DNA of 12,569 nucleotides from Prevotellamassilia sp. (lineage in GTDB: Bacteria > Bacteroidota > Bacteroidia > Bacteroidales > Bacteroidaceae): assembly GCA_009775705.1 (NCBI GenBank), contig VSQE01000073.1, positions 1 to 12,569 of the forward strand, in the 5' to 3' direction. Numbering within the stretch: position 1 is the stretch's first letter; every line of letters starts with the position of its first letter. A program made the translations under genes and the position numbers. The notes beneath the pieces were generated by a model. It did not search any database, had not been told where the DNA came from, and saw only the letters and a list, made by a program, of their open reading frames with translations. Positions 1 to 7,444 of this stretch are shown here, one piece after another.

Positions 1-3
1 TAT

Positions 4-40
4 AGCGTAACGAACGCTTTTTCAGTCTGTTCGCTACGCT
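4..40 (-). terminator. Inverted repeat, possible terminator of the minus-strand unit
   Basis: Bases 4-15 and 29-40 form two 12-nt arms that pair at 11 of 12 positions around a 13-nt centre. Read on the minus strand, the one imperfect pair becomes a G-U wobble, so the hairpin is best in that direction. It begins 63 nt past the metalloprotease stop codon, which suits a transcription end. Only three bases remain before the window edge, so a T-run, which would decide the matter, cannot be seen. It could instead be the end of a dispersed repeat. Confidence 0.4.
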
Positions 41-103
41 TTACTCAAATTTGCTATTCCGTTAGGTGTTTATTTTAGATTTTACCAGAGTGCCGTAAAG
101 TGG

Positions 104-2467
104 TCAGTCTTTCTTTAATGTACGGTCAATTATATCTGCCAATGATGCATAATGGGCACGAGTAGCAACATCCGTAGGACGAGCTGCTTTAAGACGGAGT
201 GTAAGATCATTCAGTACCATCAATACCGCTGGACGGGCCTCTGAGCCCAAATTACTCTTCTCAAAATAGTCCGTGAGGTATGTTACTGCCAACTCTTGTA
301 AAGCTCGGCGATAGCAAGTCACATTCTTTCCCTGTTCAAGTTCGCGGAACAACATGTCAACCACATCGGGAATATACTCTTCTGCTGGATATTCCGATGT
401 CAGGCCATTCAATCTTCCTTGTGAAAGCAAACGGGAAATGCCTTTTCGTCCTACATAAATGGTCTCGTTTTGAGGGTCAGGTGTAAGACGTGAAACGTAA
501 TCCTCGCTGATCAGCCACTTCGGCTCATTCATGATGTGCCGGTCTACAAAAGCGAGCACCTCTTTCTGGCGGGCCTTGCTGACATTGGTGTACACCACTC
601 CCGGCTCATCTATTGTCTTGTAGTCCTTATACACTCCGCCTATATTGGAAATGACATGCCCCAGGTAACGGTTAAACTGGAACAAAATCTGATCGTACAT
701 TCCGGAAAGATTCCGTCCTTCTCTGTCGTTGCTCTCGTATGTCCACTCAGGCAGGGCTTTGATTTCACGTTTCAGATTCAAAATACCGTATTCACTGGCT
801 TTGATGGCGTCATCACCCAAATCTTCGGTCTGGCAACGGGAGTCGTTCGTCCGGTTTGTTTCTCCATCACCAAACCAAAGACGGCGGTTATTTTTCAACT
901 TCTCCGTTGTCAATTTCTCCAGTTCCCAACGGTCACTCTCGTCATCGTAGGAATTCCACATAGGTGTATATCCCCATTGGATAGCCCACTTGTCATAATC
1001 TCCGATACGCGGAAAAATCCCAACCTGGGAGATACTGTCCTCAGGCTGTGCCACATAGTTAAAGCGAGCATAGTCCATGATGCTGGGAGTATGGCCGTAT
1101 TTCTCTACCCAGGATTTGGAGCGCAGACTGTCAACCGGAACTGTACTGCTGGATCCGAAATTATGACGCAGTCCCAACGTGTGACCGACTTCGTGAGATG
1201 AGACAAAACGGATAAGTTGTCCCATGAGTTCCTCGTCATACCTCATCTTGCGGGCGGCTTCATCAATTGTTCCGGCTTGAATCATATACCAGTCGTGTAC
1301 CAATGTCATCACATTGTGATACCAGCAGATATGACTTTCCAATATCTCGCCGGAACGTGGGTCGTGCACCTGAGGACCGTAAGCATTGGGTATGGGGGAA
1401 GCCAAGTAGCGGATAACGGAATAACGGGCATCTTCCATAGACATGGTCGAATCATTCTCAGGCCATTCCTTTGCCATGATAGCATTCTTGAAACCTGCCT
1501 GTTCAAATGCGGACTGCCAGTCATTCACTCCCTGAATAAGATAGGGGCGCCATTGTGGAGGAGTGGCAGGATCGATGTAATAGACAATCGGCTTCTTGGG
1601 TTCTACCAGTTCTCCTCGCTTCATACGTTCGGCATCGGCACTGTCTTTCGGTTCAAGCCTCCATCGTGTTATAAAAGATTTCCCTTGCACACGTTGCTGG
1701 TTATCCGAATAATAACTGAAGGCGTCTGCAAAATATCCGACACGCGGATCAAAGAAACGACGCTGCATCGGTACTTTAGGCAACAGGATGAAAGAAATGT
1801 TCAGCCCCATTGTGACCTTTCCGGTAAAAGCGGCGGCATGACTTTTCATAGAAGTGGACATCCATGTTTTTACGGTGCGCACTTCCGTATTCAAGGGAAA
1901 AGTCTTTATGTCCTTTATAAACGACTGGGAAGGAAGCAGAGAACTCAAGCCGAAAGACTGTTTGTCCCATCGCGAGACTCCTAAAGCAGGATTATCGTCA
2001 TTAAAGAATTGTGTCACGTTGATTTTATACTTTTTTCCTTGTTGACCTTCTATGTTGAATGCCCCGATAATGGGATTCTCATTGCTGATCAGTATTGCCC
2101 GGTTGATAGCATCTGTTGAATCGGCAGTATTTATCAGAAGTTCTGCTCTCAGTAACAATTTGTTATCGGGAGCTTGCTCCCAGTATACGGTCTGTTCGTT
2201 GGTCATTTCTCCACCATACTTTCCGGTGTTGGCCGGGGTGGATGCATAGCGTACCGTCACTAAAAAACGACGGCCTATCAGAGAATCCGGAATTTCGAAA
2301 AACCAGTTGGCCCCATTTTTCGTGACTGTAAAAAGTCCTTCGGATGTTTTTGCGGCTGCGGCCGGCTTAGCCTTATTCTCTACTCCGGCTTGTGTTTTCT
2401 TCTTGCGGGCTTCAACCGGAGAAAGCAAAAGAGAAAAGGAGAGTGCTAATAAAAGAAGTTTCTTCAT
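104..2467 (-). CDS. Exported zinc-dependent metalloprotease (DUF5117/DUF4953 type)
   Basis: Predicted secreted or periplasmic zinc endopeptidase of 787 residues; substrate unknown. A signal peptide fills residues 1-20 (two lysines, a leucine-rich core, then V-E-A before a very basic RKKK stretch) and has no lipobox cysteine. The zinc site is the extended metzincin motif HEVGHTLGLRH: H425, H429 and H435 as ligands and E426 as catalytic base. A candidate Met-turn, SIMDY, follows with M464. By family knowledge the region before the motif matches the DUF5118/DUF5117 segments and the rest the DUF4953 catalytic part; these boundaries are from memory. The ATG at 2467 is chosen because it gives a complete signal peptide and lies 29 nt after the upstream gene's stop, which suggests cotranscription with rlmD. 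The linkage of an exported protease to an rRNA methyltransferase gives no clue to its target. Confidence 0.9.
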   Translation of the reverse strand: MKKLLLLALSFSLLLSPVEARKKKTQAGVENKAKPAAAAKTSEGLFTVTKNGANWFFEIPDSLIGRRFLVTVRYASTPANTGKYGGEMTNEQTVYWEQAPDNKLLLRAELLINTADSTDAINRAILISNENPIIGAFNIEGQQGKKYKINVTQFFNDDNPALGVSRWDKQSFGLSSLLPSQSFIKDIKTFPLNTEVRTVKTWMSTSMKSHAAAFTGKVTMGLNISFILLPKVPMQRRFFDPRVGYFADAFSYYSDNQQRVQGKSFITRWRLEPKDSADAERMKRGELVEPKKPIVYYIDPATPPQWRPYLIQGVNDWQSAFEQAGFKNAIMAKEWPENDSTMSMEDARYSVIRYLASPIPNAYGPQVHDPRSGEILESHICWYHNVMTLVHDWYMIQAGTIDEAARKMRYDEELMGQLIRFVSSHEVGHTLGLRHNFGSSSTVPVDSLRSKSWVEKYGHTPSIMDYARFNYVAQPEDSISQVGIFPRIGDYDKWAIQWGYTPMWNSYDDESDRWELEKLTTEKLKNNRRLWFGDGETNRTNDSRCQTEDLGDDAIKASEYGILNLKREIKALPEWTYESNDREGRNLSGMYDQILFQFNRYLGHVISNIGGVYKDYKTIDEPGVVYTNVSKARQKEVLAFVDRHIMNEPKWLISEDYVSRLTPDPQNETIYVGRKGISRLLSQGRLNGLTSEYPAEEYIPDVVDMLFRELEQGKNVTCYRRALQELAVTYLTDYFEKSNLGSEARPAVLMVLNDLTLRLKAARPTDVATRAHYASLADIIDRTLKKD

Positions 2468-2496
2468 GGTTATAATAGGGTAAAGGGGTTATCTAT

Positions 2497-3225
2497 TCAG
2501 TTTTTTATAATGGCAGAGAATCCCTCATAGGATTCATCTAATTTCCCCAATTGGTATGGACGTAATTGAAGGGAAAAAGTGCCGGGCAAATCTGACAGGT
2601 CGAAATAGCTACGCAGAATGCAAGCCATGTTGAATGAAAGATGATCACCCTTTCGCATCAGCAGAACACAATATTTCCTGAGTAACTCCGAAGTAGCATC
2701 CTGCATCTTCAGAAGTTTGAAAAGAACATAGTAGCAAGGAAGTGTTCCGGACTTGAGTAGAAAAGATGTGCAAAATTCAGAAGGCAAAGTATTGCTGAAT
2801 AGAGACAACAGAAATTCGACTTCGGAAGGTTTCTTCAGACGTGGCAACATCATTTCCAGTATTTTACGACAATCTATAAGACCTGCATGTTCGCGAGCAT
2901 ATTTCAAGAAACGGGAATCATCCAGTCTGACAGCCTCGTCCTCATACAACACAGCAAGAGCTTTCAGGAAGGTTCCCAGATAAGCTTTGGGAAATAAAGG
3001 AACCACTGTTGTGAAAAAATGCCAAAAGTCCTGATCCTCTTTTTTTGTCCGGCTATGTCCGAAGTACAAAAGAAGAAGTTCTTCTGACAACAGAAAACTG
3101 GCTGTTCGGAACTCTTGATGGGAGAGGTGCGACAGATAATCTGCAAGTCCTTCTGCATCACCTGTCTGCAAGAAAACAGCCAATCTGTTTTTCAGTATGG
3201 GATTATGTCGTTTTACATTAATCAT
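2497..3225 (-). CDS. Protein of unknown function coupled to rlmD
   Basis: I do not recognise this 242-residue protein. It has no signal peptide, no convincing membrane span and no obvious catalytic motif; it is leucine-rich with alternating charged and hydrophobic residues, which suggests an all-helical, soluble, cytoplasmic protein, perhaps a helical-repeat scaffold (inference). Its ATG lies inside the end of rlmD, so the two frames overlap by 8 nt (3218-3225) and the purine-rich end of rlmD can serve as its ribosome-binding region; this arrangement usually means translational coupling. The exported metalloprotease follows after 29 nt. The frame is open over its whole length and sits in a same-strand block, so I take it as a real gene. 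A role near ribosome modification is only a guess from position. Confidence 0.75.
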   Translation of the reverse strand: MINVKRHNPILKNRLAVFLQTGDAEGLADYLSHLSHQEFRTASFLLSEELLLLYFGHSRTKKEDQDFWHFFTTVVPLFPKAYLGTFLKALAVLYEDEAVRLDDSRFLKYAREHAGLIDCRKILEMMLPRLKKPSEVEFLLSLFSNTLPSEFCTSFLLKSGTLPCYYVLFKLLKMQDATSELLRKYCVLLMRKGDHLSFNMACILRSYFDLSDLPGTFSLQLRPYQLGKLDESYEGFSAIIKN

Positions 3226-4642
3226 TTCTCTGTTCCATCAGCACAACATTCTCTACATGGTGAGTTTGGGGGAACATATCAACAGGCTGTACTGCAATTA
3301 CACGATATTGCTGGTCCAGCAAAGACAGATCACGCGCTTGCGTGGCAGGATTACAGCTGACATAAACTATACGGCGGGGAGCTGCAAAAAGGAGGGTTTC
3401 AATTACATCCGAATGCATGCCGGCCCGAGGAGGATCTGTGATGATTACATCAGGACGACCATAGCGGGCAATGAAATCCTTATTGAGAATATCCTTCATG
3501 TCCCCTGCAAAGAATTGAGTATTGTCAAGCCCATTCAGACAGGCGTTTTCCTTGGCGTCCTCTATGGCTTCCGGAACATACTCGATGCCAATGACCTGAC
3601 GTGCCTGTCGAGCCACAAAGTTGGCAATGGTACCAGTACCGGTATAAAGATCGTACACCAATTCTTTACCCGTTAGTCCGGCAAAATCTCTTGCCACTTT
3701 ATACAGTTCGTACGCCTGCTCCGTGTTGGTCTGATAAAAACTCTTAGGACCGACTTTGAAGCGTAGTCCCTCCATCTCTTCATAGATGAAATCTGCCCCT
3801 GAGAATGTCTTTATTTCCAGATCACCAAACGTGTCGTTACATTTGGTATTATTCACATAGAGCAAGGAGGTAATTTCAGGAAAGGAATCATGTATAAAAG
3901 CCAACAAATCCATAGCTTGTTGCTGTTCGTTCTGGCTACGGATGCAAAACTGAACAAGTAGCATCAGTTCGTCCGTGACAGAATTACGTATCATGATGTT
4001 TCGAAGCAAACCCTCCTGTTTGCGCAGGTCAAAAAATGCCAGACCATGTTCCAAAGCGTAGCTCCGAATGCTGTTTCGCAAACGGTTATTGATAGCGTTC
4101 ATTAGGTGGCATTCCGTAATGTCAAGAATCTTGTCAAAAGCTCCCGGTATATGGAATCCTACGGCATCCATACAGTCAAAAACCTCCCCCGATGCCACTT
4201 GCTCTGTTGTAAGCCATTTTTTATTGGAGAACCCAAACTCTAATTTGTTACGGTATTCGCGGACTTTCCGGCTTCCTATAATGGGAGACACTGGCGGCAG
4301 ATCAATCTTACCGATACGGACAAGGCTGTCTTCCACCTGTTTTTGCTTATATCGAAGTTGCTCTTCATAGGGCAGACACTGCCACTTACAGCCCCCGCAC
4401 ACTCCGAAGTGTTTGCAGAAAGGCACAGAGCGCACATCGGAATACTTATGTACGCGGATTGCTTCTGCTTCTGCATAATTATGTTTTTTTCTTCGGACTT
4501 GCAAATCAACAATATCACCGGGAACGACATAAGGTACGAACACGGCTAATCCGTCAACTTTAGCAATAGCCTTTCCCTCGGCTGCGACATCTGTAATGGT
4601 AATTTTTTCTAACAAAGGAAGGGGTTTCTTTTTTCTACCCAT
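3218..4642 (-). CDS. rlmD: 23S rRNA (uracil-C5)-methyltransferase, RlmD/RumA family
   Basis: SAM-dependent enzyme that makes 5-methyluridine in 23S rRNA, U1939 in the E. coli RlmD numbering; related enzymes in other bacteria also modify U747, so exact target specificity is not certain. From M1 at 4642 the protein has 474 residues: an N-terminal TRAM RNA-binding domain (about 8-68), an iron-sulfur site with C76, C82 and C85 in the CKHFGVCGGC motif plus probably C178, and a C-terminal Rossmann methyltransferase domain with DLYTGTGT (331-338), DPPRAG (403-408), the SCNP loop with the catalytic cysteine C430, and the likely base E464 in HHVE. The frame stays open back to an ATG at 4801, but that adds 53 residues with no family similarity and would bury the promoter box, so the start at 4642 is preferred. 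It is divergent from gyrA. Confidence 0.95.
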   Translation of the reverse strand: MGRKKKPLPLLEKITITDVAAEGKAIAKVDGLAVFVPYVVPGDIVDLQVRRKKHNYAEAEAIRVHKYSDVRSVPFCKHFGVCGGCKWQCLPYEEQLRYKQKQVEDSLVRIGKIDLPPVSPIIGSRKVREYRNKLEFGFSNKKWLTTEQVASGEVFDCMDAVGFHIPGAFDKILDITECHLMNAINNRLRNSIRSYALEHGLAFFDLRKQEGLLRNIMIRNSVTDELMLLVQFCIRSQNEQQQAMDLLAFIHDSFPEITSLLYVNNTKCNDTFGDLEIKTFSGADFIYEEMEGLRFKVGPKSFYQTNTEQAYELYKVARDFAGLTGKELVYDLYTGTGTIANFVARQARQVIGIEYVPEAIEDAKENACLNGLDNTQFFAGDMKDILNKDFIARYGRPDVIITDPPRAGMHSDVIETLLFAAPRRIVYVSCNPATQARDLSLLDQQYRVIAVQPVDMFPQTHHVENVVLMEQRND

Positions 4643-4663
4643 ATTGATAATTGGTTTTAAGGG

Positions 4664-4692
4664 CAAAATTACTAAAAATATGCGATTCCCAA
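4664..4692 (-). promoter_or_regulatory. Probable promoter of the rlmD unit
   Basis: On the minus strand TAATTTTG (4671 to 4664) matches the Bacteroidetes -7 consensus TAnnTTTG exactly. A TTG (4692 to 4690) lies 18 nt upstream as a candidate -33 element. Transcription would begin near 4658 and give a leader of roughly 16 nt before the ATG at 4642. The match is by eye; such boxes are short and AT-rich sequence produces some by chance. Confidence 0.55.
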
Positions 4693-4836
4693 CTTGAAAA
4701 TTGTAAAATATGCCCGTATCAATGAAAAAAAGAAAGGAGAGCTCTGCAAACACCGTCAAATGTAAAAATGCCTTAGAGGGTCTTAAATGGGCCTTATTCA
4801 CACAATCTGGTTAAAAATCCGAGCTGTTCAGAGAAG

Positions 4837-4863
4837 AGTTTCTGAAACTTTTGATTACCTTTG
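4837..4863 (+). promoter_or_regulatory. Probable gyrA promoter with palindrome
   Basis: TACCTTTG at 4856-4863 matches the Bacteroidetes -7 consensus TAnnTTTG exactly and lies 35 nt before the gyrA start, which predicts a leader of about 30 nt. No clean TTTG -33 element is present at the usual distance. Instead a perfect 6-bp inverted repeat, AGTTTC-T-GAAACT, occupies 4837-4849, in the space between the expected -33 and -7 boxes. It could be an operator for a dimeric regulator (inference). Confidence 0.55.
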
Positions 4864-4898
4864 CACATAACTAACGAAAAAGAATTTTACTACAAAAA

Positions 4899-7421
4899 AT
4901 GATTGAAGAAGACAAAATCATAAAAGTGAATATAGAGGAGGAGATGAAGACCTCCTATATAGATTATTCCATGTCTGTCATCGTGTCACGTGCTCTTCCT
5001 GATGTCCGTGACGGTTTTAAGCCTGTGCATCGTCGCATACTGTACGGCATGATGGGACTGGGAAACACACATGACAGACCTTATAAGAAATCAGCTCGTA
5101 TAGTCGGTGAAGTTCTCGGTAAGTATCATCCTCATGGCGACAGTTCTGTCTATGGTGCTCTGGTCCGCATGGCGCAGGAATGGAATATGCGCTATCCATT
5201 GGTAGACGGACAAGGAAATTTCGGATCAATGGATGGAGATTCCGCAGCAGCGATGCGTTATACGGAAGCTCGTTTGGACTTGGTTGGTGAAGCCATGATG
5301 ATGGATCTGGAAAAAGATACCGTAGACATGGTTCCTAACTTTGATGACTCTTTGCAGGAGCCTTCCGTCATGCCCACACGCATCCCGAATCTGCTGGTGA
5401 ACGGAACCAGCGGCATTGCCGTCGGCATGGCGACTAATGTTCCGACTCATAATTTGGGGGAAGTGATTGACGGATGTGTAGCTTATATTGATAATCCTGA
5501 TATTGACGTTGACGGCCTCATGCATCATATAAAAGCTCCCGATTTTCCGACAGGGGCATATATCATGGGGTTACAAGGAGTACGCAGTGCATACGAGACC
5601 GGTCGCGGACGTGTCATTATGCGCGCCCGGACAAACATCGAAACCGGCATTACACATGACAAGATTATCGTAACAGAGATACCCTACGGTATCAATAAGG
5701 CCGAACTGATCAAAAGTATCGCGGATCTTGTCAACGAAAAACGTATTGACGGCATCAGTAATATAAACGATGAGAGTGACCGAGAAGGTTTGAGAATCGT
5801 AGTGGACATCAAGCGGGACGCTAATGCAAATATCGTATTGAACAAATTGTTCAAGATGACAGCGTTGCAATCCAGTTTTCCGGTTAATACCATTGCCCTT
5901 ATCCCCATTTCACATAATGGAGAGACCCGTTTGCGTCCTCGTCTGCTCACATTGAAAGACTGCATCCGTTATTTTGTGAACCACCGTCACGATGTAGTAA
6001 TCCGCCGCACCCGCTATGAATTGCGGAAAGCACAGGAAAGAGCGCACATACTTGAAGGACTGATCATCGCGAGCGACAATATAGATGAAGTGGTTCACAT
6101 TATTCGTTCTTCCAAAACACCCCAGGCTGCCATTGAAGGATTGATGGCACGTTTTGAATTGGATGAGTTGCAAGCGAAAGCTATCGTGGACATGCGATTA
6201 TCTCAATTGACGAATATCCAACAGAACAAGTTGCATCAGGAATATGAGGAATTGGAAAGAAAAATTGCTTATTATGAGCAGATTCTCAGCGATGAAGAGC
6301 TCTGCAAGAAGGTTATCAAGGACGAACTGATTGAAGTAAAGGAAAAATATGGAAATCCGCGCCGTTCGGAAATCATGCTGTCTGGTGAGGAATTTAATCC
6401 GGAAGATTTTTTTGCCGATGACGAGGTCGTTATCACAATTAGCCATTTAGGTTACATCAAGCGGACTCCGTTGGCAGACTTTAAGGCTCAGGCACGCGGT
6501 GGAGTAGGAAGCAAGGGGGGCTCTACCCGTGATGAAGATTTCATTGAATACATCTATCCTGCCACAATGCACAACACCATGCTATTCTTTACAGCAAAAG
6601 GAAGGTGCTTCTGGTTGAAGGTCTACGAAATTCCTGAAGGAACGAAGAATTCTAAAGGACGTGCCATTCAGAATATGTTGAATATTGACGGCGACGACAG
6701 TATCAACGCCTGTCTGCACATTAGAAAATTGAACAATTCCGAATTTTGCAATTCTCATTACGTTGTGTTCTGCACAAAGAACGGAATCATCAAGAAAACG
6801 TGCTTGTCGGAGTATTCACGTCCCCGTGCAAACGGAGTAAATGCAATTACAATTCGAGAGGATGACCGCGTGATTGAAGTTTGCCTTACCAATGGCAAGA
6901 ATGAAATAATCATGGCAAACCGCAATGGCCGTGCTATTCGTTTTAATGAGGAGGCTGTGCGTACAATGGGACGTACCGCTACCGGTGTAAGAGGCATGAT
7001 GCTGGATGATGACGGACAGGATGAAGTCATCGGTATGGTTTGTGCCAACGACCTTGAAAAGGAAACCGTCATGGTTGTAAGCGATCAGGGATACGGAAAA
7101 CGAAGCGTTATTGAAGACTACCGTAAAACCAACCGTGGAGGTAAAGGGGTGAAAACCTTGAGTATCACAGAAAAGACCGGTAAGGTAGTAGCTATAAAAA
7201 TTGTGACGGATGAGCATGATTTGATGATTATCAATAAGAGTGGCATTACGATTCGTCTGAAAGTATCAGATGTCCGTGTTATGGGACGTGCCACGCAAGG
7301 CGTTCGCTTGATCAACCTCGGCAAGCGGAATGATACGATCAGCAGTGTTTGTCAGGTGACAACGGAAGAAGAACTGGACGACATTGTTACAGATGAGAGT
7401 GAAACAACTAATGGCGATTAA
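4899..7421 (+). CDS. gyrA: DNA gyrase subunit A
   Basis: Breakage-reunion subunit of type IIA topoisomerase; with GyrB (not in this window) it introduces negative supercoils using ATP. The protein has 840 residues, close to the usual GyrA length. The winged-helix and tower region holds the active-site tyrosine Y121 in AAMRYTEARL, the quinolone-resistance region HPHGDSSVYG (77-86) and the NGTSGIAVGMATNVPTHN stretch (168-185). A coiled-coil arm spans about 365-490 and the beta-pinwheel domain follows to about 820, with the GyrA-box QARGGVG at 531-537, which marks it as GyrA rather than ParC. An acidic tail (about 822-840) ends it, as in other GyrA proteins where it tunes supercoiling. Ser82, equal to E. 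coli Ser83, is the unmutated state; position 86, equal to E. coli Asp87, is Gly. A TPR gene follows after 23 nt. Confidence 0.97.
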   Translation: MIEEDKIIKVNIEEEMKTSYIDYSMSVIVSRALPDVRDGFKPVHRRILYGMMGLGNTHDRPYKKSARIVGEVLGKYHPHGDSSVYGALVRMAQEWNMRYPLVDGQGNFGSMDGDSAAAMRYTEARLDLVGEAMMMDLEKDTVDMVPNFDDSLQEPSVMPTRIPNLLVNGTSGIAVGMATNVPTHNLGEVIDGCVAYIDNPDIDVDGLMHHIKAPDFPTGAYIMGLQGVRSAYETGRGRVIMRARTNIETGITHDKIIVTEIPYGINKAELIKSIADLVNEKRIDGISNINDESDREGLRIVVDIKRDANANIVLNKLFKMTALQSSFPVNTIALIPISHNGETRLRPRLLTLKDCIRYFVNHRHDVVIRRTRYELRKAQERAHILEGLIIASDNIDEVVHIIRSSKTPQAAIEGLMARFELDELQAKAIVDMRLSQLTNIQQNKLHQEYEELERKIAYYEQILSDEELCKKVIKDELIEVKEKYGNPRRSEIMLSGEEFNPEDFFADDEVVITISHLGYIKRTPLADFKAQARGGVGSKGGSTRDEDFIEYIYPATMHNTMLFFTAKGRCFWLKVYEIPEGTKNSKGRAIQNMLNIDGDDSINACLHIRKLNNSEFCNSHYVVFCTKNGIIKKTCLSEYSRPRANGVNAITIREDDRVIEVCLTNGKNEIIMANRNGRAIRFNEEAVRTMGRTATGVRGMMLDDDGQDEVIGMVCANDLEKETVMVVSDQGYGKRSVIEDYRKTNRGGKGVKTLSITEKTGKVVAIKIVTDEHDLMIINKSGITIRLKVSDVRVMGRATQGVRLINLGKRNDTISSVCQVTTEEELDDIVTDESETTNGD

Positions 7422-7444
7422 AAAACTTTTAAATATTGACTATT

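Noticed and set aside
536..1984. Long plus-strand open frames opposite the metalloprotease (536-1201 and 1217-1984)
   Set aside because: They are antisense shadows of a gene with clear catalytic motifs, and their translations show no domain or signal that I recognise.
4757..4764. Second TAnnTTTG match on the minus strand upstream of rlmD
   Set aside because: TACATTTG fits the box but has no TTG at a workable distance upstream, and the box at 4664-4671 is better placed.
3218..4801. A longer rlmD frame beginning at 4801
   Set aside because: The 53 extra residues do not resemble the family, and a promoter-like element lies inside them; the ATG at 4642 begins just before the TRAM domain.
7436..7444. 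TTG start three codons before the first TPR gene's ATG
   Set aside because: The ATG at 7445 directly begins a classic signal peptide (MKK plus hydrophobic core) and needs no extension.
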